15,696 bases of DNA. Source: Proteobacteria bacterium UBA4656 (GTDB taxonomy: Bacteria > Pseudomonadota > Gammaproteobacteria > Xanthomonadales > Ahniellaceae). Below the pieces are notes generated by a model that did not search any database, was not told the origin of the DNA, and saw nothing but the letters and a program-made list of their open reading frames with translations. Made by a program: the position numbers and the translations under genes. Of this stretch, positions 1 through 8,594 are shown piece by piece (within the stretch, counting starts at the first letter, position 1; each line of letters starts with the position of its first letter). The stretch covers positions 51,361 through 67,056 of the forward strand of contig DHLY01000169.1 of NCBI GenBank assembly GCA_002405525.1, given 5' to 3'.

Positions 1-28
1 CACGCGATGCGTTGAAGCGCATCGCGTG
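1..28. repeat. Perfect inverted repeat beyond sdaA, possible terminator stem
   Basis: Bases 1-11 and 18-28 are exact reverse complements (11 bp arms) around a 6-base loop at 12-17. It lies about 55 bases past the sdaA stop. On the sdaA strand any T-run would fall before base 1, outside the window, so a rho-independent terminator can be proposed but not confirmed. Reading on the plus strand, no T-run follows the stem. Confidence 0.45.
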
Positions 29-40
29 CGCGCCCCGAGG

Positions 41-62
41 GTCCACCCATGGATGGGCGGAC
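41..62. repeat. Imperfect inverted repeat after the sdaA stop
   Basis: Bases 41-50 and 53-62 pair as 10 bp arms with one mismatch around a 2-base centre, starting 20 bases past the sdaA stop codon. It may help end or stabilise the sdaA transcript. There is no flanking T-run, so it is not a classical terminator. Confidence 0.3.
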
Positions 63-82
63 GGATACCGGCACCGGGACGC

Positions 83-1465
<1,383 letters not shown>

Positions 1466-1497
1466 GGGCGGCGCTGGACCTGGCGGAGGCGCCGCGC

Positions 1498-1503
1498 AGT
1501 CTA
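1498..1503 (-). promoter_or_regulatory. Probable -10 element for sdaA
   Basis: The minus strand reads TAGACT here, matching the key T, A and final T of TATAAT, 32 bases before the sdaA start. It predicts a transcript beginning near 1491. No convincing -35 hexamer is seen at 16-18 bases upstream. It lies in the 67-base gap after the methyltransferase gene, which makes separate transcription of sdaA plausible, with readthrough also possible. Confidence 0.4.
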
Positions 1504-1532
1504 TTCCATCCCCTCGGCGGACGCAGGACGGG

Positions 1533-2285
1533 TCAGCCAGGATCGCGGGTGCACACGGCGTAGATGCTGGCGCAAAGCTCCGGATACTGCTGGCCCAGCG
1601 CATAGCAGCCCTCGACGTAGTCCATGCCGAGCACGCCGTCGGCGAGCAGACGGTCGAACTGGAAGTTGGCCAGCGGCTTGAACACGATGCCGCCGCGCGC
1701 GGCGATGCCGAGGCCGGCCTCGCGCAAGTCGCGCTCCAGGGTGTCGAAGCGGTAGGTGCAGCGGTGGCCGTGGCGACGCTCGGGTTCGGTGACCGCCGCG
1801 TTGTGCGCGATCAGCCCCATCTTGACCGCGATCTGCCGCGAGGCCGCGTCCGCGTTGGGCACCACCACGAACAGCAGTCCGTCGGGCGCCAGCGCGGCGC
1901 GCAGCGCGGCGAGCGCCGGTCCCGGCGGATCGATGTGCTCCAGGGTGTGCACGAGGAAGATGGCGCGGTAGTGCGGTTCCAGCGGCACCTGCTCGACCAG
2001 CCCGTGCACGAAGCGCACGCCGGAGGGGACGCGCGCGCGCGCGCGCTGAATGAGCGTGGCGCTGGCCTCGACCACGGTCAGGTCCGGGAAGGCCTCGGCG
2101 AGCAGCGCGGTCGAGGCGCCGTCGTAGCAGCCCACCTCCAGCGCCGGGCCGGGACGGAACCACGGACGCAGGGTGCGCATCATGTAGCCGCGCACGATGG
2201 CGTCGAAGTCGTAGGCGTAGCGGCGGCCGACGTCGTCGTCGAACTCGGCCTCGTGGTCGCGGGCGTGCTGCATGGCGTGCGTCAT
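1533..2285 (-). CDS. Class I SAM-dependent methyltransferase, last gene of the glycan unit
   Basis: 250 residues. A Rossmann methyltransferase core starts near residue 46: motif I is [10 protein letters not shown] (49-58), the acidic residue that usually holds the SAM ribose is E73 in VVEAS, and post-motif HTLEHIDPP (113-121) precedes a typical strand ending VVVPNAD (140-146). No membrane segment is seen, so it is cytoplasmic. The start ATG at 2285 overlaps the stop of the dioxygenase gene as ATGA, so translation is probably coupled. An internal ATG four codons later is possible. The family (Methyltransf_11/23 type) includes small-molecule and sugar O-methyltransferases. The operon context points to O-methylation of a sugar or of its acyl group, but the substrate cannot be read from the sequence. 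Confidence 0.85.
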   Translation of the reverse strand: MTHAMQHARDHEAEFDDDVGRRYAYDFDAIVRGYMMRTLRPWFRPGPALEVGCYDGASTALLAEAFPDLTVVEASATLIQRARARVPSGVRFVHGLVEQVPLEPHYRAIFLVHTLEHIDPPGPALAALRAALAPDGLLFVVVPNADAASRQIAVKMGLIAHNAAVTEPERRHGHRCTYRFDTLERDLREAGLGIAARGGIVFKPLANFQFDRLLADGVLGMDYVEGCYALGQQYPELCASIYAVCTRDPG

Positions 2286-3070
2286 CCCTGGTCGGCGTGG
2301 TAGCAGCGGCGCTCGGCGGGCCGGTACCAGGCGTCGTGCGAGTCGGGGATGCGCGAGCGGAAGCCCAGCACCTCGCGCACCCGCGGATCGTCGCTGAAGC
2401 CTTCGCCGACCAGTCGCGGATAGTCCATCTGCGGCTTCACCAGCGGCCGGGTGAAGGTCAGGGTCAGGGCCCGCCGCGGCTCGCCGTTGCGGTTGGGCGA
2501 GGCGGCGTGCCAGAGGTTGGCGTCGAACAGCAGTGCGGTGCCGGCGCGCCCGGTGACGTGGATGGCATGCGCGGCAAGATAGTCCTCGGGCGGGCGGTCG
2601 GCGAGGCGATGCGAGCCCGGCAGCACGCGGGTGGCGCCGTTGTCGACGCTGAAGTCGTCCAGCATCAGCAGCAGGTTGAGCATCAGCCGGAACTCGCCCG
2701 CAAAGGTGCGCACGTCGCGGTGGAAGCGGTGCGCGTGGGTGTAGTCCGCCGCCGGGCCGTCGAGATGCATCAGCCCGCCGAAGGAGTTGAGCACGTAGGG
2801 CCCGCCGAAGTGGTGGCGGATCTGCGCGTCCAGCGGCAGCGCGCGGATCAGCTCGCCCATCGCGTCGTCCTCGCCGAGCAGGTGGTGGGCGACGCCGCGC
2901 ATCGAGGCGCCGAGCCCGTTGCGTCGGCGGATCGCGTCGCAGCGCGCGATCCACCGCTCGAGGTCGGCGCGCAGGCGGGCGAGGAAGGCCGCATCCAGCA
3001 CGCCGGGCACCACGGCGTACCCGAGGCGCGCGAGCTCGAGGGCCAGGGCGTCGGGCGCGGGTGCGCTCAT
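2282..3070 (-). CDS. Phytanoyl-CoA dioxygenase (PhyH) family Fe(II)/2-oxoglutarate oxygenase
   Basis: 262 residues. The fold of this non-haem iron oxygenase family is indicated by the HxD iron motif H117-R-D119 (in HRFHRDVRT) and the distal iron histidine H188 (FDANLWHAASPN). R199/R200 in GEPRRALTLTF are candidates for binding 2-oxoglutarate. MLDDFSVDNGATRVLPGSH (136-154) is the characteristic PhyH strand region. All three iron ligands are present, so the enzyme looks active. The start ATG at 3070 overlaps the acetyltransferase stop (ATGA), with a GGGA run just upstream. PhyH enzymes hydroxylate acyl chains and other small molecules. In this unit a hydroxylation of the sugar, or of an acyl group on it, is the natural guess. 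It is not an AlkB or TauD type by motif layout. Confidence 0.88.
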   Translation of the reverse strand: MSAPAPDALALELARLGYAVVPGVLDAAFLARLRADLERWIARCDAIRRRNGLGASMRGVAHHLLGEDDAMGELIRALPLDAQIRHHFGGPYVLNSFGGLMHLDGPAADYTHAHRFHRDVRTFAGEFRLMLNLLLMLDDFSVDNGATRVLPGSHRLADRPPEDYLAAHAIHVTGRAGTALLFDANLWHAASPNRNGEPRRALTLTFTRPLVKPQMDYPRLVGEGFSDDPRVREVLGFRSRIPDSHDAWYRPAERRCYHADQG

Positions 3071-3630
3071 GCGCCGTCCCAGTAGCGGTGGCGCGCCGCC
3101 CACTCGCGGTACCGCGCCGCGTCGATGCCGAGGATCAGCTTGTCCCAGCGGCGACCCTCGCGGAAGTACCAGCCGCGCTTGATGCCCTGCACCTGCCAGC
3201 CGCAGTGCTCGACGTGGACCTTCAGCGAGGCCGTGTTGTACTCGATGATGTCGGTATCGAGCAGCGCGAGGTCGAGCTCGTCGAAGGCGTGGCGCATCAC
3301 GGCCATGATGGTGTCGCGGCCGAGGCCGCGGCCGCGATGCTCCGCGTCGCCGATCATCACCCCGTGGAACGCGGTGCGGTTCTTCCAGTCGATCGACACC
3401 AGGTTGGCGCTGCCGACCATGCCGGTGCCGTCGGCATCGATCGCGAAGCGCTGGTCGTTCGAGCGGCATGACAGGGAGGCGAGCCAGGCCTGCTGGTCGG
3501 CGCGGCTGACCGGGAACTGCCAGCCGCCGAGCAGCCGCTGCACCTGCGGATCGTTGGCCCAGGCCTGCAGCCTCGGCAGGTCGTCCGGCTCGATCGCACG
3601 CAGCGTCACCTGGCGCCCGCGCAGGTTCAT
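3067..3630 (-). CDS. GNAT acetyltransferase, RimJ/RimL-like
   Basis: 187 residues, a single GNAT domain of the Acetyltransf_3 type. The acetyl-CoA pyrophosphate loop is E97-HRGRGLGRD (R99, G100, G102, G104). Motif B follows as YNTASLKVHVEHCGW (131-145) with N132. The N-terminus VTLRAIEPDDLPRLQAWAND is characteristic of the family. Members acetylate amino groups of proteins, antibiotics or nucleotide amino sugars (for example PseH or FdtC-like enzymes). Its position directly after two aminotransferase-type genes suggests that it acylates the amino group they install, which is inference. The start ATG at 3630 overlaps the previous stop as ATGA. No clear Shine-Dalgarno sequence is seen, which fits translational coupling. 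Confidence 0.88.
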   Translation of the reverse strand: MNLRGRQVTLRAIEPDDLPRLQAWANDPQVQRLLGGWQFPVSRADQQAWLASLSCRSNDQRFAIDADGTGMVGSANLVSIDWKNRTAFHGVMIGDAEHRGRGLGRDTIMAVMRHAFDELDLALLDTDIIEYNTASLKVHVEHCGWQVQGIKRGWYFREGRRWDKLILGIDAARYREWAARHRYWDGA

Positions 3631-4616
3631 GCGGCGGCCCGCGTGGCGTCGAACACCGCCAGCGTCGCGTCGACGTCGTCGTCGTCCAGGCGCTGGTCGC
3701 AGGGCAGGCAGACGGTCGCATCGCGCAGGCGCCGGCCGACCGGGTCGTGGCGCAGCGAGGTGGCGTCGTCCCAATAGTGCGCGCAGTAGATGCCGTGCGC
3801 GGCGAGCCGGCGGCGCAGGGCGTCCGCATCCGGCGCGGGCAGGGGCAGGCACAGCGGCACGGCGTCGTCGGGCAGGTCCGGCGGGGCGTGGCCGAGCGCG
3901 ACCAGGCCGTCGGCGAGGCGGCGGTAGTTGCGCCGCCGGGCCCGCGCCACGGCGTCGAAGTCGATCCCGGCGAGCAGCCGGGTGGTGAGCGCCGACATCG
4001 TCGTCGGCGCGGTTTCCGCGCTGATCGACGCCTCGGCGGCGGCGAAGTGCGCGCGGCCGCCGGCGACGTCGCCCGCCGCGCGGTGCAGCAGGTGGGCGCA
4101 GCGCGCGATGCTGGATTCCTCGCGCTGCGGTGCCGGTGCCGCGGTCGCCGGCGGATGGCGCAGGCAGCCGCCGTCGGGCACGCCGACGAACTTGCGCGGC
4201 GAGGTCGCGGTGGGCACGCCCGGCTCGGGTTCGAACCACAGCGACATCGCGGCATCGACCAGCACGCGCTGCGCGCCGAAGCGGCGGCAGGCGCGACGCA
4301 CCGTGGCGCCACACAGGCCGAACCAGTCCACCAGCAGCACGCGGTCGCCGTCGTCCGGCTGCACCGCGGCGTCCGGACCGAGGTCCTCGGCCAGCGCGTA
4401 CTCGCGCAGCCGCCAGCCGCTGGCGGCGAGCGCGGCGCGCGCCGGCGGGCAGTACCAGGCCGGCAGCCACAGGGTCGCGCGTGGCCAGGCGTCGAGCGCG
4501 AGGCGCAGGGCCATGCGCCCGCTCTGCACGGCGCGCGCATCGCCGAGCCACGGCAGGCCCCGGCCGGCGCCGGGCTCCAGGCCGAAGTAGCCACCGAGGG
4601 CGCGCATGGCCGTCAT
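3627..4616 (-). CDS. Divergent PLP-dependent aminotransferase-like protein
   Basis: 329 residues, shorter than typical DegT/DnrJ/EryC1/StrS enzymes (about 370-400). The fold type I pattern can still be traced: SGRMALRLAL (32-41) at the first helix, LWLPAWYCPPAR (49-60) for the strand-loop seen as LPSYTF in normal members, D121 in VLVDAAMSLW as the partner of the PLP ring nitrogen, and K142 in SPRKFVGVPDGG as the likely Schiff-base lysine. Both key residues are therefore kept, and activity is possible. The C-terminal third (about 250-329) resembles the small domain, with YCAHYWDD where sugar aminotransferases have a substrate loop. The start ATG at 4616 overlaps the WbqC stop as ATGA; the ATG three codons in is an alternative. 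The substrate is unknown. Its sitting beside a standard DegT enzyme makes a second amination or a non-sugar role both possible. Confidence 0.72.
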   Translation of the reverse strand: MTAMRALGGYFGLEPGAGRGLPWLGDARAVQSGRMALRLALDAWPRATLWLPAWYCPPARAALAASGWRLREYALAEDLGPDAAVQPDDGDRVLLVDWFGLCGATVRRACRRFGAQRVLVDAAMSLWFEPEPGVPTATSPRKFVGVPDGGCLRHPPATAAPAPQREESSIARCAHLLHRAAGDVAGGRAHFAAAEASISAETAPTTMSALTTRLLAGIDFDAVARARRRNYRRLADGLVALGHAPPDLPDDAVPLCLPLPAPDADALRRRLAAHGIYCAHYWDDATSLRHDPVGRRLRDATVCLPCDQRLDDDDVDATLAVFDATRAAA

Positions 4617-5323
4617 GCGTGGCCGGTGACCAGGTCGAACTGCGCGACGCGGCGGGCGACCTCGTCGACCGGCAGGAACATCAGGGCGTCGAGGATCGAC
4701 AGGTTGGGCACGAAGCCGCCGCCGCCCTGTGCGTAGGGTTCCGGGCGCGCGCGCAGGAAGCGCAGTTCGATGCCGCGCGCGGCGAAGGCCGAGTGGTCGT
4801 ACAGCGTGGTGCCGCCGATCGCGTTGACGTAGGTGTCGGCGCCGAGCGCGGCGCAGATTGCGAGCACGCGGTCCTGGCCGCGCAGGCGGGTGTCGTGCGG
4901 CACCTCGGAGGCGCGCACGATGCGGGCGCCCAGCCCGAGCGTCGTGGCGACGCTGCGCAGCCCGTGCAGGTTCGCGTCCGCGACGCCCTCGGCGGCCGGA
5001 TCCATCGCCACCGCGCCGAGGTCGAGCGCGTCGTCGCGCCGCGGGGCGTGCCGGTAGCGGTCGCGCAGCCGGTCGAGCAGCCGCGCGCGATGCCGCGGCC
5101 AGTCGTGGTACTGGCGCTCGGCGATGGTCGAAGCCAGCGGCGCGGACGCCACCGGCGCGGTCCACCACTCGGGGGAGCCGTCGCGCAGGATGCGGTTGCG
5201 GTTCACCCAGCCGTGCTTCTCGAACTGCACGTTGTCGTAGGCGACGAACACGTCGGCGGCCGCGAGCAGGCCGTAGTAGCCGAGGTAGGGGAAGAAGTAC
5301 GGCTGCATCAACGCGACGATCAC
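4613..5323 (-). CDS. WbqC family protein
   Basis: 236 residues matching the WbqC family along its whole length: QPYFFPYLGYYGLL (7-20), QFEKHGWVNRNRI (33-45), ADTYVNAIGGTTLYD (162-176), GIELRFL (184-190) and PNLSILDALMFLP (206-218). The start is the GTG at 5323, because family members have a few residues before the MQPYFFPY motif and because GTG overlaps the previous stop as GTGA, matching the other junctions; a GAGG run lies a few bases upstream. The ATG at 5308 would cut the first strand. WbqC-like genes occur in O-antigen, capsule and flagellin sugar clusters, often beside amino-sugar genes, and are thought to take part in acylating or modifying an amino sugar. The biochemical reaction of this one is not established. 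Confidence 0.9.
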   Translation of the reverse strand: MIVALMQPYFFPYLGYYGLLAAADVFVAYDNVQFEKHGWVNRNRILRDGSPEWWTAPVASAPLASTIAERQYHDWPRHRARLLDRLRDRYRHAPRRDDALDLGAVAMDPAAEGVADANLHGLRSVATTLGLGARIVRASEVPHDTRLRGQDRVLAICAALGADTYVNAIGGTTLYDHSAFAARGIELRFLRARPEPYAQGGGGFVPNLSILDALMFLPVDEVARRVAQFDLVTGHA

Positions 5324-6555
5324 GGCGCCGCCTCGCGCAGGGCGCGGATCACCTCGGCGACGGTGTCGATGGCGTCCACCGGCAGGGTGGGGCCGGTGGG
5401 AAGGACGATCACCCGCGCGGCGACGTCGGTGGTGTGCGGCAGCAGCAGCCCGGCGTGCGGGTAGAGCGAGCGGAACGGCTGCATGTTGTGGCAGCCGGGC
5501 CAGAAGTACTTGCGCGCCAGGATGCCCTCGGCGTGCAGGGCGGCGACGATCGCATCGCGCGGCACGGGGAAATCGCGGTCGAGCTCGGCCACGACGTACT
5601 GGAAGTTGCTCGCTTCGGCCGCGTCGTAGGGCAGCACGCGCAGGCCGGGGATCGCCGACAGCGCGTCGGTGTAGCGCCGGTGGTGGGCGCGGTTGGCCTC
5701 GACCACGGCGGGCAGCACGTCGAGGTTGGTCAGGCCCATCGCGGCGCAGATCTCCGGCATCTTGCCGTTGGTGCCGGGGTGGACCACGCGGTCGAAGTCC
5801 TCGAAGCCGAAGTTGCGCATGTAGCGCATGGCGCGCGCGAGGTCGTCCTCGTTGGTGGTGACCGCGCCACCCTCGAAGGTGTTGAAGAACTTGGTCGCGT
5901 GGAAGGAGAACACCTCGGCGCGGCCGAAGGCGCCGACCCGCCGGCCGCGGTAGGTCGCGCCGAAGGCGTGCGCGGCGTCGAACATCAGCGCCAGCTGGTG
6001 GCGGCGCGCGATCTCGGCCAGTTCGTCGATGGGCGCTGCGCGGCCCCACAGGTGCACGCCGATGATGCCGGTGGTGCGCGGCGTGATCATGCGCTCGACC
6101 GCGGCCGGGTCGAGGTTGTGGGTGGCGGGGTCGATGTCGGCGAAGACCGGCGTGATCTCCTGCCACTGCAGCGCCTGCGCGGTGGCGACGAAGGTGTAGG
6201 AGGGCAGGATCACCTCGCCGCGCAGGCCGAGCGCGCGGATCGCGATCTCCAGCGCGACGGTGCCGTTGCACATGGCCACCACGTGGCGCACGCCCAGGTG
6301 GGCGGCCAGGCGGCGCTCGAGTTCCTGCACCAGCGGCCCGTTGTTGGTCAGCCAGCGCCGGTCGAGCAGCTCGTTGGCGAGTCCGAGGAAGCGCTCGCGA
6401 TTGCCGATGTTGGGCCGGCCGACGTGCAGCGGCTCGGCGAAGGCCGGCGGCGCGCCGTGCACGGCGAGGTCGGCGCGGCCGCGGATGCGCTTGCGCACGG
6501 CCGGTGGCGCGCACTCGGCCGGCGGGTCGTGCGGGAGATGGGTCTCGAGGATCAT
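5320..6555 (-). CDS. DegT/DnrJ/EryC1/StrS family sugar aminotransferase
   Basis: 411 residues, a full-length PLP enzyme of the nucleotide-sugar aminotransferase family. GNRERFLGLANELLDRRWLT (51-70) and NNGPLVQELERRLA (71-84) are the standard entry region. CNGTVALEIAIRALG (96-110) and ILPSYTFVATAQAL (116-129) bind PLP. D193 in FDAAHAFG pairs with the ring nitrogen, and K222 in SFHATKFFNTFEGGAV forms the Schiff base. NGKMPEICAAMGL (263-275) is the conserved dimer loop. Such enzymes transfer an amino group from glutamate to a keto group of an NDP-sugar; VioA, PseC and FdtB are relatives. The exact sugar cannot be assigned. About 40 extra residues precede the core, which is unusual. The start ATG at 6555 overlaps the glycosyltransferase stop as ATGA. 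No 4,6-dehydratase is present nearby, so the keto-sugar must come from elsewhere. Confidence 0.93.
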   Translation of the reverse strand: MILETHLPHDPPAECAPPAVRKRIRGRADLAVHGAPPAFAEPLHVGRPNIGNRERFLGLANELLDRRWLTNNGPLVQELERRLAAHLGVRHVVAMCNGTVALEIAIRALGLRGEVILPSYTFVATAQALQWQEITPVFADIDPATHNLDPAAVERMITPRTTGIIGVHLWGRAAPIDELAEIARRHQLALMFDAAHAFGATYRGRRVGAFGRAEVFSFHATKFFNTFEGGAVTTNEDDLARAMRYMRNFGFEDFDRVVHPGTNGKMPEICAAMGLTNLDVLPAVVEANRAHHRRYTDALSAIPGLRVLPYDAAEASNFQYVVAELDRDFPVPRDAIVAALHAEGILARKYFWPGCHNMQPFRSLYPHAGLLLPHTTDVAARVIVLPTGPTLPVDAIDTVAEVIRALREAAP

Positions 6556-8504
6556 GCGGCGGCATCCGAGGGTTCGATCGCGCGCGGCGCGACGCGGAAC
6601 GGCGCTGGCGGCTTGCCGCTGCAGTGCCGGCGCCACATGGCGCGCAGCGCGTCCTCCAGGCCTTCGACCACGCGACGGGCATCGCGCTGCGGGGCGGCGG
6701 CGAGCTGCTCGCGCAGCCCGGCGCGCAGCGCGGCAAGCGCGGCGATGCGCTCGATCCATTGCGCCGCCAGCGGCGCCAGCGCCGCGGCGTCGGCGGCGAT
6801 GAACTGCGGCAGGCCGGCATGGCGCAGGATCGCCGCGCTGGAGCGCGAGGCCAGCGTCGCGCCCTCGAAGGTCAGCGTGGGCACGCCCATCCACAGGCCG
6901 TGGGCGGTGGTGGTGCCGCCGGTGTAGGGGAAGGTGTCGAGCAGCAGGTCGACTTCGTGGTGGGCCGCGAGGTAGGCGGCGAGGTCGGTGCGCGGCAGCA
7001 GGTCGACGCGCGCCGTGTCGATGGCGTGCGAGGCGAGGCGCTCGCGCAGGCGGTCGCCCTGCGACGGGTCGATCGCGCCGATCCGCAGCCGCGCGCCCGG
7101 CACCGCGGCGAGCACCGCCGACCAGGCATCGAGGGTCGCCGCGGTGATCTTGGCCGAGCGGTTGAAGCTGCCGAAGGTGGCGTGGCCGCGCGCGAGGGCG
7201 GGCAAGGGGCCGACCGGCGGCGACGCGGGATCGGGCCGGAACACCGACACGGTCGGCAGGTGCACCAGGCGCTCGGTGAACTGCGAATCGAGTTTCCCCG
7301 GCGGTGCGAAGCCGCGGTCGACGAAGTAGTAGTCCATCGCGCGCAGGCCGGTGGTGCCGGGATAGCCGATCCAGCTCACCTGCAGCGGCGCCGGGCGGCG
7401 CGCGAACACCGCCAGGCGGTGGTGCGCGGTGTGGCCGGACAGGTCGAGCAGGATGTCGATCCCGTCGTCGCGGATCGCGGCGGCCAGCGCATCGTCGGAC
7501 CAGCCCGCGGCCGGGGTCCATGCGTCGACCAGCCCCTGCAGGCGCGACGTCACCTCGTCGGCGGCTGGCGCCACCGAGTAGGCATGCAGGCGGAAGCGGG
7601 TGCGGTCGATCTCGCGCCACACCGGTTCGATGAAGTGCGCGGCCGCGTGGCGGCGGAAATCGCCGGATACGAAGCCCAGGCGCAGCGGACGCTCGGGGTC
7701 GCGCGGGCGCTGCGGCGGAGCGACCGGGCCGAGCGCGCGTTCGAGCCGCAGGCCGAACTCGCGATGCGCCTCGAACAGCTTCTTCGGCGACAGCGTGCCG
7801 TGGTGCTGCAGCAACAGCAGCAGGGTGCTGCGCGGGCCGCTCGCCTCGGGCGCGCGTTCGACGGCGCGGCGGCACCAGGTCTCGGCCTCGGCGTGCTCGC
7901 CGTCGGCGGCCAGCAGCGCGCCGAGCAGGCTCGGGTACTCCGGGTGGTTCGGGTCGCGTTCGATCGCGGCGCGGATCGCGGCGCGGGCCTCGTCGCCGCG
8001 CTGCAGGTCGCGCAGGAGCAGGGCGAGGTGGTGCCAGGTGGCGGCGCGCTGCGGTGCGCGCGCGAGGGCCTCGCGGTACGCCGCCTCGGCCTCGTCATGC
8101 CGGTGCAGCGCCGCCAGTGCGACGCCGAGATTGTCCCAGGCGACCGCGTTCGCGGGATCGAGCGCGAGCGCGCGCCGCGCGGCCGTTTCGCCCGCCGCGG
8201 CATCGCCGACCGCGACGGACGCCGCGGCGAGGTTGCTGTGCGCTTCGGCGTCGTCGGGCAGATGCTGCGCGGCGGTGGCCAGCGCGGGCAGCGCCGCCGC
8301 CGGCGAAACCAGCACCCACTGCAGCGCGCCGAGCACTTTCCAGGCCGCGCCATCGTCGGGTGATGCGGCGACCTGCCCGGCCGCGGCCGCCATCGCGGTG
8401 GCGAGATCGCCGCGCGCGAGCGCGTCCTGCACGGTCGCCGGCGAAACGGCGGCAGCGGCATCGGCGTGCGGCGGACTCGGGCGCGGGGCGACAGCGGACG
8501 GCAT
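6552..8504 (-). CDS. TPR-containing SPINDLY/O-GlcNAc transferase-like glycosyltransferase (GT41)
   Basis: 650 residues. About five TPR units with a clean 34-residue spacing cover roughly 52-220 (conserved starts near 86, 120, 154 and 188). The C-terminal half is a GT-B catalytic region of the OGT type: LGFVSGDFRRHAAAH (276-290) with H286 at the position of the OGT active-site histidine, DLSGHTAHHRLAVFARRPAP (354-373) followed by LQVSWIGYPGTTG (374-386), FGSFNRSAKI (444-453) with K452 at the nucleotide-binding lysine position, and DTFPYTGGTTTAHGLWMGVP (523-542) for the UDP-binding helix. No signal or membrane segment is seen, so it is a cytoplasmic enzyme that likely glycosylates Ser/Thr of a protein bound by the TPRs. 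The start ATG at 8504 is chosen because GGTGGAG sits 6 bases upstream and a sigma-54 element lies just beyond; ATGs at 8555 and 8684 would fall in or before that promoter. It heads the seven-gene unit. Confidence 0.93.
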   Translation of the reverse strand: MPSAVAPRPSPPHADAAAAVSPATVQDALARGDLATAMAAAAGQVAASPDDGAAWKVLGALQWVLVSPAAALPALATAAQHLPDDAEAHSNLAAASVAVGDAAAGETAARRALALDPANAVAWDNLGVALAALHRHDEAEAAYREALARAPQRAATWHHLALLLRDLQRGDEARAAIRAAIERDPNHPEYPSLLGALLAADGEHAEAETWCRRAVERAPEASGPRSTLLLLLQHHGTLSPKKLFEAHREFGLRLERALGPVAPPQRPRDPERPLRLGFVSGDFRRHAAAHFIEPVWREIDRTRFRLHAYSVAPAADEVTSRLQGLVDAWTPAAGWSDDALAAAIRDDGIDILLDLSGHTAHHRLAVFARRPAPLQVSWIGYPGTTGLRAMDYYFVDRGFAPPGKLDSQFTERLVHLPTVSVFRPDPASPPVGPLPALARGHATFGSFNRSAKITAATLDAWSAVLAAVPGARLRIGAIDPSQGDRLRERLASHAIDTARVDLLPRTDLAAYLAAHHEVDLLLDTFPYTGGTTTAHGLWMGVPTLTFEGATLASRSSAAILRHAGLPQFIAADAAALAPLAAQWIERIAALAALRAGLREQLAAAPQRDARRVVEGLEDALRAMWRRHCSGKPPAPFRVAPRAIEPSDAAA

Positions 8505-8543
8505 GGAAGGCTCCACCGGGCGGGGCCCGACGGACCGGTGGCA

Positions 8544-8559
8544 GGCAAAGGGCATGCCG
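8544..8559 (-). promoter_or_regulatory. Candidate sigma-54 (-24/-12) promoter of the glycan unit
   Basis: The minus strand reads CGGCATGCCCTTTGCC. Against the consensus TGGCAYR-N4-TTGCW it matches every specified position except the first T and the last W, and the invariant GG and GC have the required spacing. The predicted start of transcription is near 8533, giving a leader of about 28 bases with the GGTGGAG ribosome site before the ATG at 8504. Sigma-54 promoters need an ATP-dependent activator, which suggests that the unit is switched with flagellar, pilus or nitrogen-type regulons. Confidence 0.65.
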
Positions 8560-8594
8560 GAAGTCCGCCACCGCGCGCGTCGGAACGCCGCCGT

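Noticed and set aside
1466..1603. Extended SdaA N-terminus from the ATG at 1603
   Set aside because: It would add 46 residues overlapping the methyltransferase gene, while the family N-terminus begins precisely at the ATG at 1465.
6504..8363. Open frame of 619 codons on the plus strand opposite the glycosyltransferase
   Set aside because: It is antisense to TPR and GT41 motifs that are intact on the minus strand, with no domain of its own.
8513..8541. Inverted repeat that could fold over the glycosyltransferase ribosome site
   Set aside because: The arms 8513-8519 and 8535-8541 match, but the outer arm lies upstream of the predicted transcript start near 8533, so it would not be in the RNA.
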